From Photobacterium alginatilyticum (lineage in GTDB: Bacteria > Pseudomonadota > Gammaproteobacteria > Enterobacterales > Vibrionaceae), in assembly GCF_009910675.1 (NCBI RefSeq), contig NZ_RSEJ01000002.1:23364-87363 (forward strand): a DNA stretch of 64,000 nt, written 5' to 3'. Positions 36,275 through 46,568 of this stretch are shown piece by piece. The notes below the pieces were generated by a model. It did not search any database. It was given only the letters and a program-made list of their open reading frames with translations, and was not told the DNA's origin. Numbering within the stretch: position 1 is the stretch's first letter; every line of letters begins with the position of its first letter. Made by a program: the position numbers and the translations under genes.

Positions 36275-37408
36275 ATGTACCAGCTGACTTTCTCCTTTGA
36301 AGCGTTTATGTCCGAGTACTGGCAGAAGAAACCCACTGTAATAAAAGGGGGCTTCAAAGACTTTGTTGACCCAATTAGCCCTGATGAGCTAGCCGGGCTA
36401 GCAATGGAAGAAGAGGTAGACTCGCGATATATTGCCAAACGCGGTAATAAGTGGGAGGTTTCCCATGGCCCACTCAGCTTCGACAATATGCCGGAGGACA
36501 ACTGGTCTTTTGTTGTTCAGGCAGCAAACCACTGGCATGAAGGGGCTGCGAAACTTGTCACTCCGTTTCACCAGCTGCCTAGTTGGCTATTCGACGACCT
36601 GATGATCAGCTACTCCACTCCCGGGGGCGGTGTCGGTCCGCATATCGACCAATACGATGTCTTTATTATCCAAGGCTCCGGCAAACGACATTGGCGCGTC
36701 GGCCCCAAAAAAGACGATTATGAAGAAGAATTCGGTCATCCGGCACTACGCCAGATCAAAGGGTTCGAACCAATCATTGATGAGATCCTGGAGCCTGGCG
36801 ATATCTTATATATCCCACCGGGCTACCCCCATGACGGTTATGCCATCGACACGTCAATGAGCTACTCTGTCGGCTTCCGCTCCCCTAAAAAGCAAGAGCT
36901 TCTAAGCAGCTTAGCCGACTTTGTCATTGCCAACGAAATGGGTGATGTTCATTACCATAACCCTGATCTACCAACACGAACGAATAGTGGTGCGATCCTT
37001 AACGAAGAATATCAGGATCTGGAAGCCATGATGCGCAGCTTACTCGCACATCCCCACTTAATGAAACAGTGGATGGGAGAGCACCTGAGCAACAGCCGCC
37101 ATGAATTGGATATCATTTCAGCCGAGCCACCTTGGCAAAATAGCGAAACGTACCAGTTTCTTGAAAACGGCGAGACCATGAAACGCCTAGGCGGCCTGCG
37201 GGCATTTTACTACCCAGAACAGCCATACATTCTCTACATCAACGGCGAACGGTTTGAGCTTCCCGAAGAATGCAGCTTTGCCGCCACTTACCTTTGCGAC
37301 AATGAACAGGTCACCAGTGCTTCATTGGGCAAGCAACTCGACCACCCCGCCTTTATTGCCCTACTAACCCAACTGGTTAATTTAGGCTACTGGTACCCTG
37401 TCGAGTAG
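36275..37408 (+). CDS. roxA: 50S ribosomal protein L16 arginine 3-hydroxylase (cupin)
   Basis: Fe(II)/2-oxoglutarate oxygenase (YcfD/RoxA) that hydroxylates an arginine of L16. The 377-aa protein has the JmjC/cupin-4 core with metal ligands in HIDQYDVF (H and D) and PHDGYA (second H), and the C-terminal winged-helix and dimer regions. The start MYQLTFSFEAFM is modestly supported; a ribosome binding site is weak. In E. coli the gene is near purB/phoPQ; here norVW separates it from purB. Confidence 0.93.
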   Translation: MYQLTFSFEAFMSEYWQKKPTVIKGGFKDFVDPISPDELAGLAMEEEVDSRYIAKRGNKWEVSHGPLSFDNMPEDNWSFVVQAANHWHEGAAKLVTPFHQLPSWLFDDLMISYSTPGGGVGPHIDQYDVFIIQGSGKRHWRVGPKKDDYEEEFGHPALRQIKGFEPIIDEILEPGDILYIPPGYPHDGYAIDTSMSYSVGFRSPKKQELLSSLADFVIANEMGDVHYHNPDLPTRTNSGAILNEEYQDLEAMMRSLLAHPHLMKQWMGEHLSNSRHELDIISAEPPWQNSETYQFLENGETMKRLGGLRAFYYPEQPYILYINGERFELPEECSFAATYLCDNEQVTSASLGKQLDHPAFIALLTQLVNLGYWYPVE

Positions 37409-37429
37409 TATCCGAAATAAAAACAGGCG

Positions 37430-37469
37430 CAGCTGCCAAAGAAATTGGCTAGCTGCGCCGTCTTGTCAT
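37430..37469. terminator. Hairpin between roxA and chemoreceptor gene
   Basis: Long stem GGCGCAGCT / AGCTGCGCC extended by GCCAA / TTGGC inside. On the minus strand it is followed by GTTTTTATTT, a good terminator for the chemoreceptor; it may also stop roxA. Confidence 0.85.
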
Positions 37470-37498
37470 CATTTCAGCAATGGTAATAAAGAGCGCGA

Positions 37499-39613
37499 CT
37501 AAACCTTAAACTGCCCGGCCAGCTCTTGCTGATGCTTGGCGAGGCTGGTCAGCCGATTGCCAATACCGGCAGAGCTCTCAGCCTGATCTAAGATATTCTC
37601 ACTCAACTGACGAATATTGGCGACGTTGCTGTTTACTTCAGCCGAAACAGTCTGTTGCTCCTGAGCTGCATGCATAATTTGCTCATTCATCGACTGTATC
37701 GCCTTCACCGCATTCGAAATTTGATTCAGGCTGTCAACGGCCTGGCTTACCTGCTGCGCCGTATTCCCGGCCAGCTGGTTGCCCTGTTCGATAGCACCAA
37801 CCACATCCCGCGTACCTTGCTGCAGTACCTCAATGACAGTACGTATCTGCCCTACCGAGTCCTGTGTGCGGCTCGCCAGCTGGCGTACTTCATCTGCAAC
37901 AACCGCAAATCCACGCCCTTGGTCACCAGCGCGAGCAGCCTCTATTGCGGCATTCAGCGCCAGCAGGTTTGTCTGCTCGGAAATACCCTCGATCACCTGC
38001 AAGATTTGGTTGATGTCTTCACTGTTGTTTTCCAGATCCTTAGCAACAGGTACAGCCGCCTCCATCTGCGAGACCAGTGTCCCCATCGACTGGGCGGATG
38101 TCTGAATAACAGTCTGGCCATCCTGGGCAGAAATATCAGCCTGGCTAGCAGCAACCACCGCCGTTTCTGTATGATGTACAACCTGCTCGGCAGTCTGGGC
38201 CATTTCCTCGGCTGCCGTTGCAACCATATCAACCTCTTTGAACTGAGACTGGCTGCCATCCCGGGTTTGACTGGCCACATCAGCTGCTTCTGTCGCCGTT
38301 TTACTCACTTCGTCCACGGCAACTACGACCTGGCTAATGGTATTTTGCAGCTTATCCAAGAAGCGGTTAAACCAAAGAGCAAGCTCCCCCACCTCGTCTT
38401 GCTGTGCAACATGGAGCCTTTGGGTCAAGTCACCTTCACCGGAAGCGATATCTTTCAGCCGCTCAGCCACCTGCTTAATAGGCGCAACCAGGCGGGAGGC
38501 AGCCAACAGGACAACCAGCAGGCCGGTAAAAGCGATCACGACACTGGCGATAACCTGAATCCTTGATGACTCATCGCGTTGAATCGCTATTGTTTTATCC
38601 AAAGCGATAGCTTCTGCCAATACCTGTTCGCTCGGAAGCTGAATAACAACTCCCCAGCTCACCAGGCCAAGTTCGACCGGCGTATATGCCTGAAGCCATT
38701 GCTGATCCTGGCTCCAGCCGACATAATCGTTTCCTGTCGATAGCCAGCTATTTAACTCGACCGGTAGGCCATCGCTGTTGGTAAACTGACTACCGGGGCG
38801 ATTATTTGCCTGGTCCCACGCAACGATAGTTCCGTCTTTGCTTAGCAAAGATACCTTGCCAGCCCCACGATATAGATTTTTATCAACTTCGCTGATGACA
38901 GCCTGCAGCGCATCTAGACGGATATCGATGCCCATCACACCGACAGCTTCGCCATCGACGCTTAGCGGTATGGTAATCGTACTCACCAGCTGCCCGCCGA
39001 TTCCCCTTTTCGCTATTTGAGGATCAAGCACACAGGTCTGCTTGGCATCCAGGCTACAGTTGAACCATTGGTTTGAGCCACTATCTACAATTTCTTGTTC
39101 AGCGATAATAAATTGCTCGGCTTCATCCGCTCCTGCCTTCGACCAATATGGAGCAAAACGCCCATTGCCATTGGCACCGACATAGTCCGCCCCATGATAG
39201 TTGCTGTCTTCGGCATCCAACCCGTCAGGGATAAAGACAACGAAAGCACCGTAGATATTAGAAAATTCATTCACGGATCGCCGCAACAGTTCATTGATCG
39301 AGCCTCGAAGCTCAGAACTATTGGTAAAATTTTCCTCGGCATTGTATTTGAGGAACAACACGCTCTGGGCCAGCATTTCTGCCCGGTAGATGGCTTCATC
39401 GAAATACTGCTGAACATATATCGCCTGACGCTCTGCTTGAGCCTGGACAACATCCTGGGATTTGTTACGAAGAGAAGTGAATGACTGCTCACTCACTAGC
39501 TGCTGGCTCTGGCCAGAAAAGTAAAATGATAGGCTGGTTAACACCAAAACTGTTAGTAACAGACCAACCCCTGCCATCAGGGTGATCTTCCACTGCACCG
39601 ATAGTGACCGCAT
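37499..39613 (-). CDS. Methyl-accepting chemotaxis protein with periplasmic dCache-type sensor
   Basis: Chemoreceptor of 704 aa. Membrane helix 1 at about residues 11-31 ([19 protein letters not shown]), a large periplasmic region to about 345 with the dCache pattern ([13 protein letters not shown] region, [17 protein letters not shown]), membrane helix 2 near 355-375, a HAMP domain ([24 protein letters not shown]) and the cytoplasmic signalling hairpin [22 protein letters not shown]. No C-terminal NWETF-like CheR tether is present. dCache receptors often bind amino acids or related small molecules; the ligand here is unknown. The neighbour opp operon is in the same direction but separated by a terminator. 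Confidence 0.93.
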   Translation of the reverse strand: MRSLSVQWKITLMAGVGLLLTVLVLTSLSFYFSGQSQQLVSEQSFTSLRNKSQDVVQAQAERQAIYVQQYFDEAIYRAEMLAQSVLFLKYNAEENFTNSSELRGSINELLRRSVNEFSNIYGAFVVFIPDGLDAEDSNYHGADYVGANGNGRFAPYWSKAGADEAEQFIIAEQEIVDSGSNQWFNCSLDAKQTCVLDPQIAKRGIGGQLVSTITIPLSVDGEAVGVMGIDIRLDALQAVISEVDKNLYRGAGKVSLLSKDGTIVAWDQANNRPGSQFTNSDGLPVELNSWLSTGNDYVGWSQDQQWLQAYTPVELGLVSWGVVIQLPSEQVLAEAIALDKTIAIQRDESSRIQVIASVVIAFTGLLVVLLAASRLVAPIKQVAERLKDIASGEGDLTQRLHVAQQDEVGELALWFNRFLDKLQNTISQVVVAVDEVSKTATEAADVASQTRDGSQSQFKEVDMVATAAEEMAQTAEQVVHHTETAVVAASQADISAQDGQTVIQTSAQSMGTLVSQMEAAVPVAKDLENNSEDINQILQVIEGISEQTNLLALNAAIEAARAGDQGRGFAVVADEVRQLASRTQDSVGQIRTVIEVLQQGTRDVVGAIEQGNQLAGNTAQQVSQAVDSLNQISNAVKAIQSMNEQIMHAAQEQQTVSAEVNSNVANIRQLSENILDQAESSAGIGNRLTSLAKHQQELAGQFKV

Positions 39614-39745
39614 ATAAACAATCCTTGTTCGTACTACTCAGTCGAAAATGTAATGACAAATTACATTTTTATCAATATTTTATAACATGCAGACAAGGTC
39701 ATAAATTTGACTGTCGGCAACAATTATTTGACAAAACAACAGGCG

Positions 39746-39774
39746 AAAAAAAGCGCGGCTTTGACACCGCGCTT
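39746..39774 (-). terminator. Intrinsic terminator of opp operon
   Basis: AAGCGCGG / CCGCGCTT stem with an eight-base loop and a T7 run on the minus strand, 22 bases after the oppF stop. Confidence 0.9.
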
Positions 39775-39795
39775 AAAGCCTGTCACAGGCTTGAA

Positions 39796-40785
39796 TTAAT
39801 GAACATTCAGGCAGGCTACCGCGTGAACGTCTCCCCCTTCTAACTGAGGCTTGCTGTCAGCACACGACGCCGTAGCCTGAGGGCAGCGGGTACGGAACAC
39901 GCAGCCTGAAGGTGGATTCATTGGTGAAGGAAGCTCTCCCTCCAGCAATTCAATATGTTTATTACGCTCCAGATCAGGATCCGGGATTGGTACCGCAGAC
40001 ATTAGCGCCTTGGTATACGGGTGCTTAGGCTCAGCAAACAACGCCTCACCTTCTCCCATCTCTACCGCATTACCCAGGTACATCACCAGCACGCGATCTG
40101 ATATATGCTTAACCACTGATAAGTCGTGGGCAATAAAGATCAAACTCAACCCCATCTCTTTCTGCAATGATTTAAGAAGGTTAACAACCTGTGCCTGAAT
40201 CGATACATCAAGGGCCGATACCGGCTCGTCACAAATGATGAGTTTAGGTTTGAGGATAAGTGCACGGGCAATACCGATACGCTGACACTGACCACCGGAG
40301 AATTCGTGCGGATAGCGGTTAATCACGTTTGGCAGCAGACCAACTTTAGCCATCATTGCCTTGACTTGCTGCTTCACATCGTCAGCAGGCAAGTCCGGGT
40401 AGAACGCCTTCAGCGGTTCGGCAATGATCTCGCCGACAGTCATCCGAGGGTTCAGTGATGCAAGCGGATCCTGGAAAATCATCTGGATCTCTTTACGCTT
40501 TTCACGCATGCGGACCTGATCTAGCTTGGTCAGATCCTGCCCCAGCCAGACAACATTACCCGCAGTAGCCTCAACCAGACCAATCACAGCACGAGCAAAC
40601 GTCGACTTACCACAGCCGGATTCGCCAACCACCCCCAGCGTTTCACCTTCATAGAGGCGAATACCAACGCCATCGACCGCTTTTAGCTTGGACGGCTTGC
40701 TCCACGGCCATGCCGACTTAGGGGCAATATCAAAATGAACTTTAAGATCTTTAATATCTAACAGCAGGTTCTTTTGTGCTTCCAT
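39796..40785 (-). CDS. oppF: Oligopeptide ABC transporter ATPase OppF
   Basis: One of two cytoplasmic ATPases of the oligopeptide importer. The 329-aa protein has Walker [10 protein letters not shown], signature [15 protein letters not shown], Walker [15 protein letters not shown] and the C-terminal oligopeptide/dipeptide domain with its Cys cluster ([14 protein letters not shown]). The ATG at 40785 shares one base with the oppD stop; a GTG six bases upstream is also in frame. Confidence 0.95.
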   Translation of the reverse strand: MEAQKNLLLDIKDLKVHFDIAPKSAWPWSKPSKLKAVDGVGIRLYEGETLGVVGESGCGKSTFARAVIGLVEATAGNVVWLGQDLTKLDQVRMREKRKEIQMIFQDPLASLNPRMTVGEIIAEPLKAFYPDLPADDVKQQVKAMMAKVGLLPNVINRYPHEFSGGQCQRIGIARALILKPKLIICDEPVSALDVSIQAQVVNLLKSLQKEMGLSLIFIAHDLSVVKHISDRVLVMYLGNAVEMGEGEALFAEPKHPYTKALMSAVPIPDPDLERNKHIELLEGELPSPMNPPSGCVFRTRCPQATASCADSKPQLEGGDVHAVACLNVH

Positions 40786-41750
40786 TACCACGTCCCCATA
40801 TCAGAAAAACACGCACGTAAACGACCTTCGGCAAAGTCTTTCAACGCAGGAGCTTCCTGCGTACAGCGACTTGTCACCCTGTGGCAACGCTCCTGATAAG
40901 GGCAGCCAACAGGCAGGCGAAGTAAGTTAGGCGGGTTACCCGGAATCGTCGGTAACTCCTCGCCGTCCGTATCAAGACGAGGGATCGCTTTGAGCAAACC
41001 TTCTGTGTACGGGTGCGATGGTTTGTAGAAGATTTCATTGATCTTACCGTATTCCATCGTACGGCCTGCGTACATCACCAGCACTTTGTCACAGCTACCG
41101 GCAACAACACCCAGATCGTGGGTGATCATGATGATCGCGGTATTGAAGTCACTCTTTAGCTCGTTCAGCAATTCCATGATCTGGGCCTGAACAGTTACAT
41201 CCAGTGCCGTCGTCGGCTCATCGGCAATCAATAATTTCGGACGACACAGCAATGCCATGGCAATCATCACACGCTGGCGCATACCGCCCGAAAATTCATG
41301 CGGATACATGGTAATACGCTTACGCGCTTCCGGAATTTTAACCGCTTCCAGCATACGTACACTTTCTTCAAAAGCTTCGGACTTACCCATTCCTTTGTGC
41401 AGCATCAGCACTTCCATCAGCTGATCACTGACTTTCATATAGGGGTTAAGCGACGTCATCGGATCCTGGAAAATCATCGCAATCTGCTCGGCGCGAAGCT
41501 TATTCAGCTTGCTCTCAGGCAGGTTAAGAATCTCGCGACCTTCAAATTTTGCGCTACCGCCGATGATACCGTTTTTGGCCAGCAGGCCCATAATGGCGAA
41601 AACAGTCTGGCTTTTGCCCGAACCTGACTCGCCCACAATACCCAGGGTTTCACCCTGTTTTAGAGAAAAATTAAGATCGTTAACCGCGGTGACAATACCG
41701 TCTTGTGTTGTAAATTCTACGCGTAGATCTTTGACATCTAATAAGCTCAT
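40785..41750 (-). CDS. oppD: Oligopeptide ABC transporter ATPase OppD
   Basis: ATPase partner of OppF. The 321-aa protein has Walker A GESGSGKSQ, signature FSGGMRQRVMIAMALL, Walker B LLIADEPTTALDVT and the C-terminal Fe-S-like Cys cluster (CPYQERCHRVTSRC). It begins 75 bases after oppC. Confidence 0.96.
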   Translation of the reverse strand: MSLLDVKDLRVEFTTQDGIVTAVNDLNFSLKQGETLGIVGESGSGKSQTVFAIMGLLAKNGIIGGSAKFEGREILNLPESKLNKLRAEQIAMIFQDPMTSLNPYMKVSDQLMEVLMLHKGMGKSEAFEESVRMLEAVKIPEARKRITMYPHEFSGGMRQRVMIAMALLCRPKLLIADEPTTALDVTVQAQIMELLNELKSDFNTAIIMITHDLGVVAGSCDKVLVMYAGRTMEYGKINEIFYKPSHPYTEGLLKAIPRLDTDGEELPTIPGNPPNLLRLPVGCPYQERCHRVTSRCTQEAPALKDFAEGRLRACFSDMGTW

Positions 41751-41825
41751 AATACTTCCTTATACTCTCTCGCCTTTGACTCACGGCCTCGTTTCATCCG
41801 CCATGAGCCAAAGAACGATTCATTC

Positions 41826-42740
41826 TTATCTGTCTTTTGGATCCAGTGCGTCACGCAAGCCGTCACCCACATAGTTAAAGCAGAATAAAGTTACAACCAT
41901 GAATGCCGCCGGGAACATCAGCTGCCAGATGGCAACCTCCATCGTTTGTGAGCCTTCCTGTAGCAAGGCCCCCCAGCTCGTCATTGGCTCCTGGACACCC
42001 AGGCCGAGGAAACTTAAGAATGATTCAGTCAGGATCATCGACGGTACCAGTAGGGTTGAGTACACAGCAACAATACCTAGAACATTCGGCACGATATGGC
42101 GGGTAATGATTCTCCAACGGCTAACGCCCGAAACATGTGCCGCCTCGATGAACTCTTTGCTTCGCAGGGACAAGGTCTGCCCCCGGACGATACGAGCCAT
42201 ATCAAGCCAGGAGATCGCCCCGATCGCCACAAAAATCAGCATGATGTTTCGACCGAAGAAAGTAACCAATACGATCACGAAGAACATGAACGGAATTGAG
42301 TACAAGATTTCCAGAAGACGCATCATAATGCGGTCGGTGCGGCCGCCGACAAAACCCGATGTTGCACCATAGAGAGTACCAATCACCACCGCAACCAAGG
42401 CGCCCAGAATCCCCACCATCAGGGAGATGCGCCCGCCGATCAGTGTTCGGGTATACAAATCACGACCAAGGCTATCGGTACCGAAGAAATGTCCCTCTGC
42501 ACCGAGACTCGGAGCGGCATGCAGTGCATACCAATCGGTATCATCGAAAGCATACGAGCTGAACATCGGACCGAAAATAACCGCCAGCGTTATACAGAAT
42601 AGAATGGCAAGGCTGATCATCGCCGCTTTATTTCGCATAAAACGAATACGGGCATCCTGCCACAAACTACGGCCTTCAATTTCCAGCTGCTCGGAAAACT
42701 TCTCGACGGCCTCTACATTGTCTTTTTTAGTAAGCATCAT
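41826..42740 (-). CDS. oppC: Oligopeptide ABC transporter permease OppC
   Basis: Inner-membrane permease of 304 aa with the N-terminal OppC_N helix (AMISLAILFCITLAVIF), six core membrane helices and the EAA loop (EAAHVSGVSRWRIITRHIVPN) that contacts the ATPases. It starts 12 bases after oppB. Confidence 0.96.
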   Translation of the reverse strand: MMLTKKDNVEAVEKFSEQLEIEGRSLWQDARIRFMRNKAAMISLAILFCITLAVIFGPMFSSYAFDDTDWYALHAAPSLGAEGHFFGTDSLGRDLYTRTLIGGRISLMVGILGALVAVVIGTLYGATSGFVGGRTDRIMMRLLEILYSIPFMFFVIVLVTFFGRNIMLIFVAIGAISWLDMARIVRGQTLSLRSKEFIEAAHVSGVSRWRIITRHIVPNVLGIVAVYSTLLVPSMILTESFLSFLGLGVQEPMTSWGALLQEGSQTMEVAIWQLMFPAAFMVVTLFCFNYVGDGLRDALDPKDR

Positions 42741-42752
42741 TTGTTCGGCCCT

Positions 42753-43673
42753 CTAGTAACGAATTTTCGGATCAATGTACGCAAGGACAATATCAACAAC
42801 GGCGTTGAAGATAATAGTCAGCGTACCGATTAGAATTGTGATACCCAATACCAGTGAATAGTCACGGTTAAAGGCTGCGTTAACAAAGAGCTTTCCGATA
42901 CCAGGCAAACCAAAGATGGTCTCGATGACAACAGAACCGGTAATAATACCGACGAAGGCCGGGCCCATATAGGAAACAACCGGTAGCAGCGCAGGCTTTA
43001 GCGCATGCTTGATAATGATGTAGGGATAACTCAGGCCCTTGGCACGAGCAGTACGAATAAAGTTACTGTTCAACGTCTCAATCATGCTACCGCGGGTAAT
43101 ACGGGCAAAGGTCGCAACATACAACAGTGACATACCGAACATTGGCAGCAGCATGTACTTGGTTGAGCCATCATTCCAGCCACCAGCCGGCAGCCAGCCA
43201 AGATTGATTGAGAAAATATAGATAAGCACCGGAGCCAATATGAAGGATGGCATGACCACCCCCGCCATGGCGGTAGACATTATCGTATAGTCTATCCAGC
43301 TATTTTGCTTCAACGCGGCAATGGTGCCGACGGTGACCCCCATCACCAATGCAAAGATGAAGGCAAAGAAACCGATTTTGGCGGAGACAGGCAGAGCCTT
43401 GGAGACCAGCTCGTTCACCGTAAAGTCTTTATATTTAAAGGATGGGCCAAAATCACCCTGAACAATATTTCCAAGATACGTCGTATATTGTTCAAATACA
43501 GGTTTATCCAAGCCGTATTTGGCTTCGATATTTGCCATCACTTCCGGAGGAAGCGGGCGGTCGCTTGAAAAAGGGTTGCCTGGTGCAAAACGCATCAGGA
43601 AAAACGAGATTGTAATTAATACCAACAGAGTTGGTATTGCTTCAAAAATCCGTTTAGCGATGAATTTAATCAT
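42753..43673 (-). CDS. oppB: Oligopeptide ABC transporter permease OppB
   Basis: Inner-membrane permease of 306 aa starting MIKFIAKRIFEAIPTLLVLI at the ATG 43673, which has GGTGGAG upstream; an upstream in-frame extension to 43736 runs through the oppA-oppB gap and is unlikely to be translated. It has the FAPGNPF periplasmic segment and an EAA loop (RTARAKGLSYPYIIIKHALKPAL). Confidence 0.96.
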   Translation of the reverse strand: MIKFIAKRIFEAIPTLLVLITISFFLMRFAPGNPFSSDRPLPPEVMANIEAKYGLDKPVFEQYTTYLGNIVQGDFGPSFKYKDFTVNELVSKALPVSAKIGFFAFIFALVMGVTVGTIAALKQNSWIDYTIMSTAMAGVVMPSFILAPVLIYIFSINLGWLPAGGWNDGSTKYMLLPMFGMSLLYVATFARITRGSMIETLNSNFIRTARAKGLSYPYIIIKHALKPALLPVVSYMGPAFVGIITGSVVIETIFGLPGIGKLFVNAAFNRDYSLVLGITILIGTLTIIFNAVVDIVLAYIDPKIRY

Positions 43674-43739
43674 AAACTCCACCGTATATTTAAGTCTGTG
43701 ACAGTTAAAAAAATTGTAAGTATCAAGTACGAACAATGA

Positions 43740-43765
43740 GCACTGCCCCGAGTTCGGAGCAGCGC
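43740..43765 (-). other. Hairpin between oppA and oppB
   Basis: On the minus strand GCGCTGCTCCG / CGGGGCAGTGC forms a GC-rich stem with mismatches and AACT loop, followed by TCATTGTTCG rather than a T-run. A partial terminator or 3' stabiliser that would keep oppA mRNA in excess of oppBCDF is typical of binding-protein operons. Confidence 0.55.
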
Positions 43766-43788
43766 TTAATTATTTATCTTGCTGTTTA

Positions 43789-45420
43789 TTAGTCAGCAAT
43801 GATGTACATGTCTTTGCTGAAGATATTATCTTCAGGGTTTTTCTCTGGGTAGCCACCTAGTTTAGGATTAACCAGGCGAGCATTCACATAGTGGTAGATA
43901 GGCATGATAGGCATATCTTTAGCCAACAGTGCTTCAGCACCCTTATAGGCAGCCGAGCGGTCTGCATCAGATGCAGCAGCCAACGCCTTGTCTAGCTGGG
44001 CGTCGTATGACTTGCTCGAGTACTTCGGATAGTTCTGCGAGTGGCCATCACGAAGGATCGCCAGGAAAGTCGACGCTTCGTTGTAGTCACCACACCAGCC
44101 AGCACGTGATACATCAAAATCACCCTGACGCTTGGTGTCTAGGTAGCTCTTCCACTCCTGGTTTTCAAGAACGGCTGTAACGCCCAATGACTTTTTCCAC
44201 ATTGAGGCAATTGCTACAGCAACTTTCTTGTGGTTTTCACTGGTGTTGTATAGCAGGTCAAACTTCAGAGGGTTGTCAGAACCATAACCCGCCTTAGCAA
44301 GTAGCTCTTTCGCCTTGGCTACACGTTCTTTCTGCGACAACTCCGAGTACTGAGGCATATCAACGTCCAGTCCGTTAGTCGCGAGCGGAGTAAAGTTATA
44401 AGCTGGTGTCTCACCCTTGCCCACAATAAACTTGGCAATCACATCACGGTCGATGGCATAAGATAGTGCTTTACGCACATCTTCGTTATCAAACGGCGCT
44501 CTGGTGGTATTGAATTCGTAGTAGTACGAACACAGGTAAGGCGTAACTTTTACATCTTCCGGATATTCTTTCACCAAGCGTTTGAAGTGCTCGTTTGGCA
44601 TTTCATACGTTACGTCTACCTCGCCTGCCAGGAAGCGGTTCATTTCGGCAACCTGGTTCTCGATAGGCAAATAAGTTACTTGGTTCAGAACGGTTTTATC
44701 GTTATCCCAATATGTTTCACTTCGGGCAAGTACGATACGCTCGTTAACCACCCACTTATCCAGTGTATAAGCACCATTCCCGACGTAATTGGCTGGGCTT
44801 GTCCACTTGTCACCGAGTGATTCAACAACTTTCTTGTTTACCGGCTTCAGTGAGGTGTGAACCGTCATTGATGCAAAGTAAGGAACTGGCTTATCAAGGG
44901 TAACTTTAAGAGTGTGCTTATCGACTGCCTCAACACCCAAAGTTTCTGGGCTCTTCTTGCCAAGAATAATGTCACCGGCGTTAGCCATGGTAGTCATTTC
45001 CAGGTAAGAGGCATAAGGCGAACCAGTTTTAGGATCAGCCAGACGACGCCAGGTGTAGACGAAGTCTTCAGCGACAACAGGATCGCCGTTTGACCATTTC
45101 GCATCTTTACGGAAGTGGAAGATCCACGTTTTATTATCTTTGGTTTCCCATGACTCTGCTACACCACCAACCAGCGCACCATTGCCGTCTTGGTTAACAA
45201 GGCCTTCAAGCAGATCACGCAATACATTGGATTCTGGAACACCTGAGACTTTCTGAGGGTCAAGAGATTCAACTTCTGTACCGTTACCGCGAACCAGTTC
45301 TTGTTTCGCTGCTAGCTTGACGCCAGCTGGTACATCAGCCGCAAGAGTAGAAAATGAGGTCGCGGCTACGGCCATACCCGCGCTTAATAGTAGCGCCTGA
45401 GTAATTTTATTCTTATACAT
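43789..45420 (-). CDS. oppA: Periplasmic oligopeptide-binding protein OppA
   Basis: Substrate-binding protein of the importer, 543 aa. Signal peptide MYKNKITQALLLSAGMAVAA with cleavage after LAA (about residue 28). The mature chain shows the SBP_bac_5 pattern: GTEVESLDPQKVSGVPESNVLRDL, WIFHFRKDAKWSNGDPVVAEDFVYTW (signature) and the C-terminal MPIYHYVNARLV. First gene of oppABCDF; ATG at 45420. Confidence 0.97.
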   Translation of the reverse strand: MYKNKITQALLLSAGMAVAATSFSTLAADVPAGVKLAAKQELVRGNGTEVESLDPQKVSGVPESNVLRDLLEGLVNQDGNGALVGGVAESWETKDNKTWIFHFRKDAKWSNGDPVVAEDFVYTWRRLADPKTGSPYASYLEMTTMANAGDIILGKKSPETLGVEAVDKHTLKVTLDKPVPYFASMTVHTSLKPVNKKVVESLGDKWTSPANYVGNGAYTLDKWVVNERIVLARSETYWDNDKTVLNQVTYLPIENQVAEMNRFLAGEVDVTYEMPNEHFKRLVKEYPEDVKVTPYLCSYYYEFNTTRAPFDNEDVRKALSYAIDRDVIAKFIVGKGETPAYNFTPLATNGLDVDMPQYSELSQKERVAKAKELLAKAGYGSDNPLKFDLLYNTSENHKKVAVAIASMWKKSLGVTAVLENQEWKSYLDTKRQGDFDVSRAGWCGDYNEASTFLAILRDGHSQNYPKYSSKSYDAQLDKALAAASDADRSAAYKGAEALLAKDMPIMPIYHYVNARLVNPKLGGYPEKNPEDNIFSKDMYIIAD

Positions 45421-45830
45421 GCATTAACTCCAATACATTCTATCGATACGTCCATGACGGTCTTCAGCAGGCGCATAAAATGTCAGCAATATCTGCATTA
45501 TTAATCCTAAACAATACAGAGCAAACCGAAGAATTGGTCAAAACCTTATCAGGCATTGAAGCAATTTGCCACAATTTGATTACAAAAAGTGATATTATGC
45601 TTAATAAATAGCGTAAAACCAGTTAATTCACCCAATCAATATCAAGCTTGCAGTTCAATCTATCAGAAAACCCTAACTATAGAGAAAAATCCGCCAAAAA
45701 CGCCAAGAAAATGTCTTTTTTGAATGAAAAATTGTAGGCATGAATAAATATTCAGCATAAAAAACTCATAGGGGGTAACAAAACAAGCTCGAGTCAATAA
45801 CATTTTTGCAAAACCTCGACAAGCAAGCAC
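45421..45830. other. Upstream region of oppA
   Basis: About 400 AT-rich bases that must hold the opp promoter and leader. No reading frame with a ribosome binding site and no clear operator was found. Confidence 0.5.
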
Positions 45831-45856
45831 AAAAAAGCACCCTAAACAGGGTGCTT
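45831..45856 (-). terminator. Intrinsic terminator of the 58-aa small gene
   Basis: Nine-bp perfect stem AAGCACCCT / AGGGTGCTT with AAAC loop and a T-run on the minus strand, 17 bases after the stop of the small frame. Confidence 0.88.
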
Positions 45857-45872
45857 CGGAAAAAACTGACAC

Positions 45873-46049
45873 TTACTTATTTTCACTATCTATATCTAAA
45901 CCTGGGTTCATATCACGATTTGACTGTTTTTTCTTTTCAACTAATGTCTGATCATTATCACTATTATGCGATTCAGTATGCATATCTTCATAAAGAATCT
46001 CACCCAGAATCTGTTTAATTCGTCGGTTTGATACGCGTCTGTGCTTCAT
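45873..46049 (-). CDS. Small basic/acidic protein of unknown function (58 aa)
   Basis: A candidate gene supported by gene signals rather than homology: ATG at 46049 has a near-perfect ribosome binding site GGAGGG six bases upstream, and a strong terminator lies just past the stop. The product starts very basic (MKHRRVSNRRIKQILGEILY, a possible amphipathic or nucleic-acid-binding helix) and becomes polar and acidic (SHNSDNDQ, DIDSENK). No signal peptide or membrane segment. I do not recognise the family. Confidence 0.6.
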   Translation of the reverse strand: MKHRRVSNRRIKQILGEILYEDMHTESHNSDNDQTLVEKKKQSNRDMNPGLDIDSENK

Positions 46050-46434
46050 AAAACCCTCCGCTGTTAACCTCAATAACAGAAATTCAATAAAACCTAAGCA
46101 AGCTGATAGCTAACAGAGGCTATCGATGCAAACAGCCAAATTGAATAATTATTCCCGGCAAAAAGTCTCTTTCATCGAAAAGCTTTCAAGCCGAGTTTTA
46201 AATATGGCACAAAAGAGATAACTACGCCTGTAGCACACACTTAATAACGAAACAGAATAAAAAAAACACTGATAGATTAACTTTTCACAAAGGCATTTAT
46301 TAACAATTTTCAAGTACCTATAACAGGCCAATAACGCTACTATCGTTTCTATTGAAGCGACCCGCCAAGCCAGAGATATCAGGTGTGTACTTCAATATTC
46401 CGTTCCCGTTCCGTTCTATCTTGAGAGTTGATAT
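46050..46434. other. Intergenic region between the two small genes
   Basis: About 385 AT-rich bases between divergently oriented small genes, presumably carrying both promoters. Just before the plus-strand small gene is a run of CGTTCC-like repeats (ATTCCGTTCCCGTTCCGTTC, 46398-46417). Nothing else is recognised. Confidence 0.5.
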
Positions 46435-46539
46435 ATGAGACCAGCTGGTTGTTTCTCACGTCCAAGTCCTTCCCGTGTTCGTCACGGCTATGTGCCACCG
46501 TCACATAAGACCAAAGGCGACACTAACGGTGTCAAGTAA
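46435..46539 (+). CDS. Candidate 34-aa basic peptide, possibly a leader peptide
   Basis: A short frame ATG to TAA: MRPAGCFSRPSPSRVRHGYV then PPSHKTKGDTNGVK. GAGAG lies seven bases upstream. It is rich in Arg, Pro and Ser with no Leu or Ile, and 29 bases after its stop an 8-bp stem terminator-like hairpin occurs. This layout fits either a small standalone gene or a leader peptide with an attenuator ahead of the MerR-family gene at 46694. Family not recognised. Confidence 0.45.
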   Translation: MRPAGCFSRPSPSRVRHGYVPPSHKTKGDTNGVK

Positions 46540-46568
46540 GCCCACGTCTTAAGCTTAAAACACCACCC

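Noticed and set aside
37655..38566. 303-codon plus-strand frame opposite the chemoreceptor
   Set aside because: Shadow of the MCP signalling domain; Cys/His/Leu-rich product with no family features.
46149..46331. 60-codon minus-strand frame between the small genes
   Set aside because: Unlike the 58-aa frame next to it, it has neither a ribosome binding site nor a terminator.
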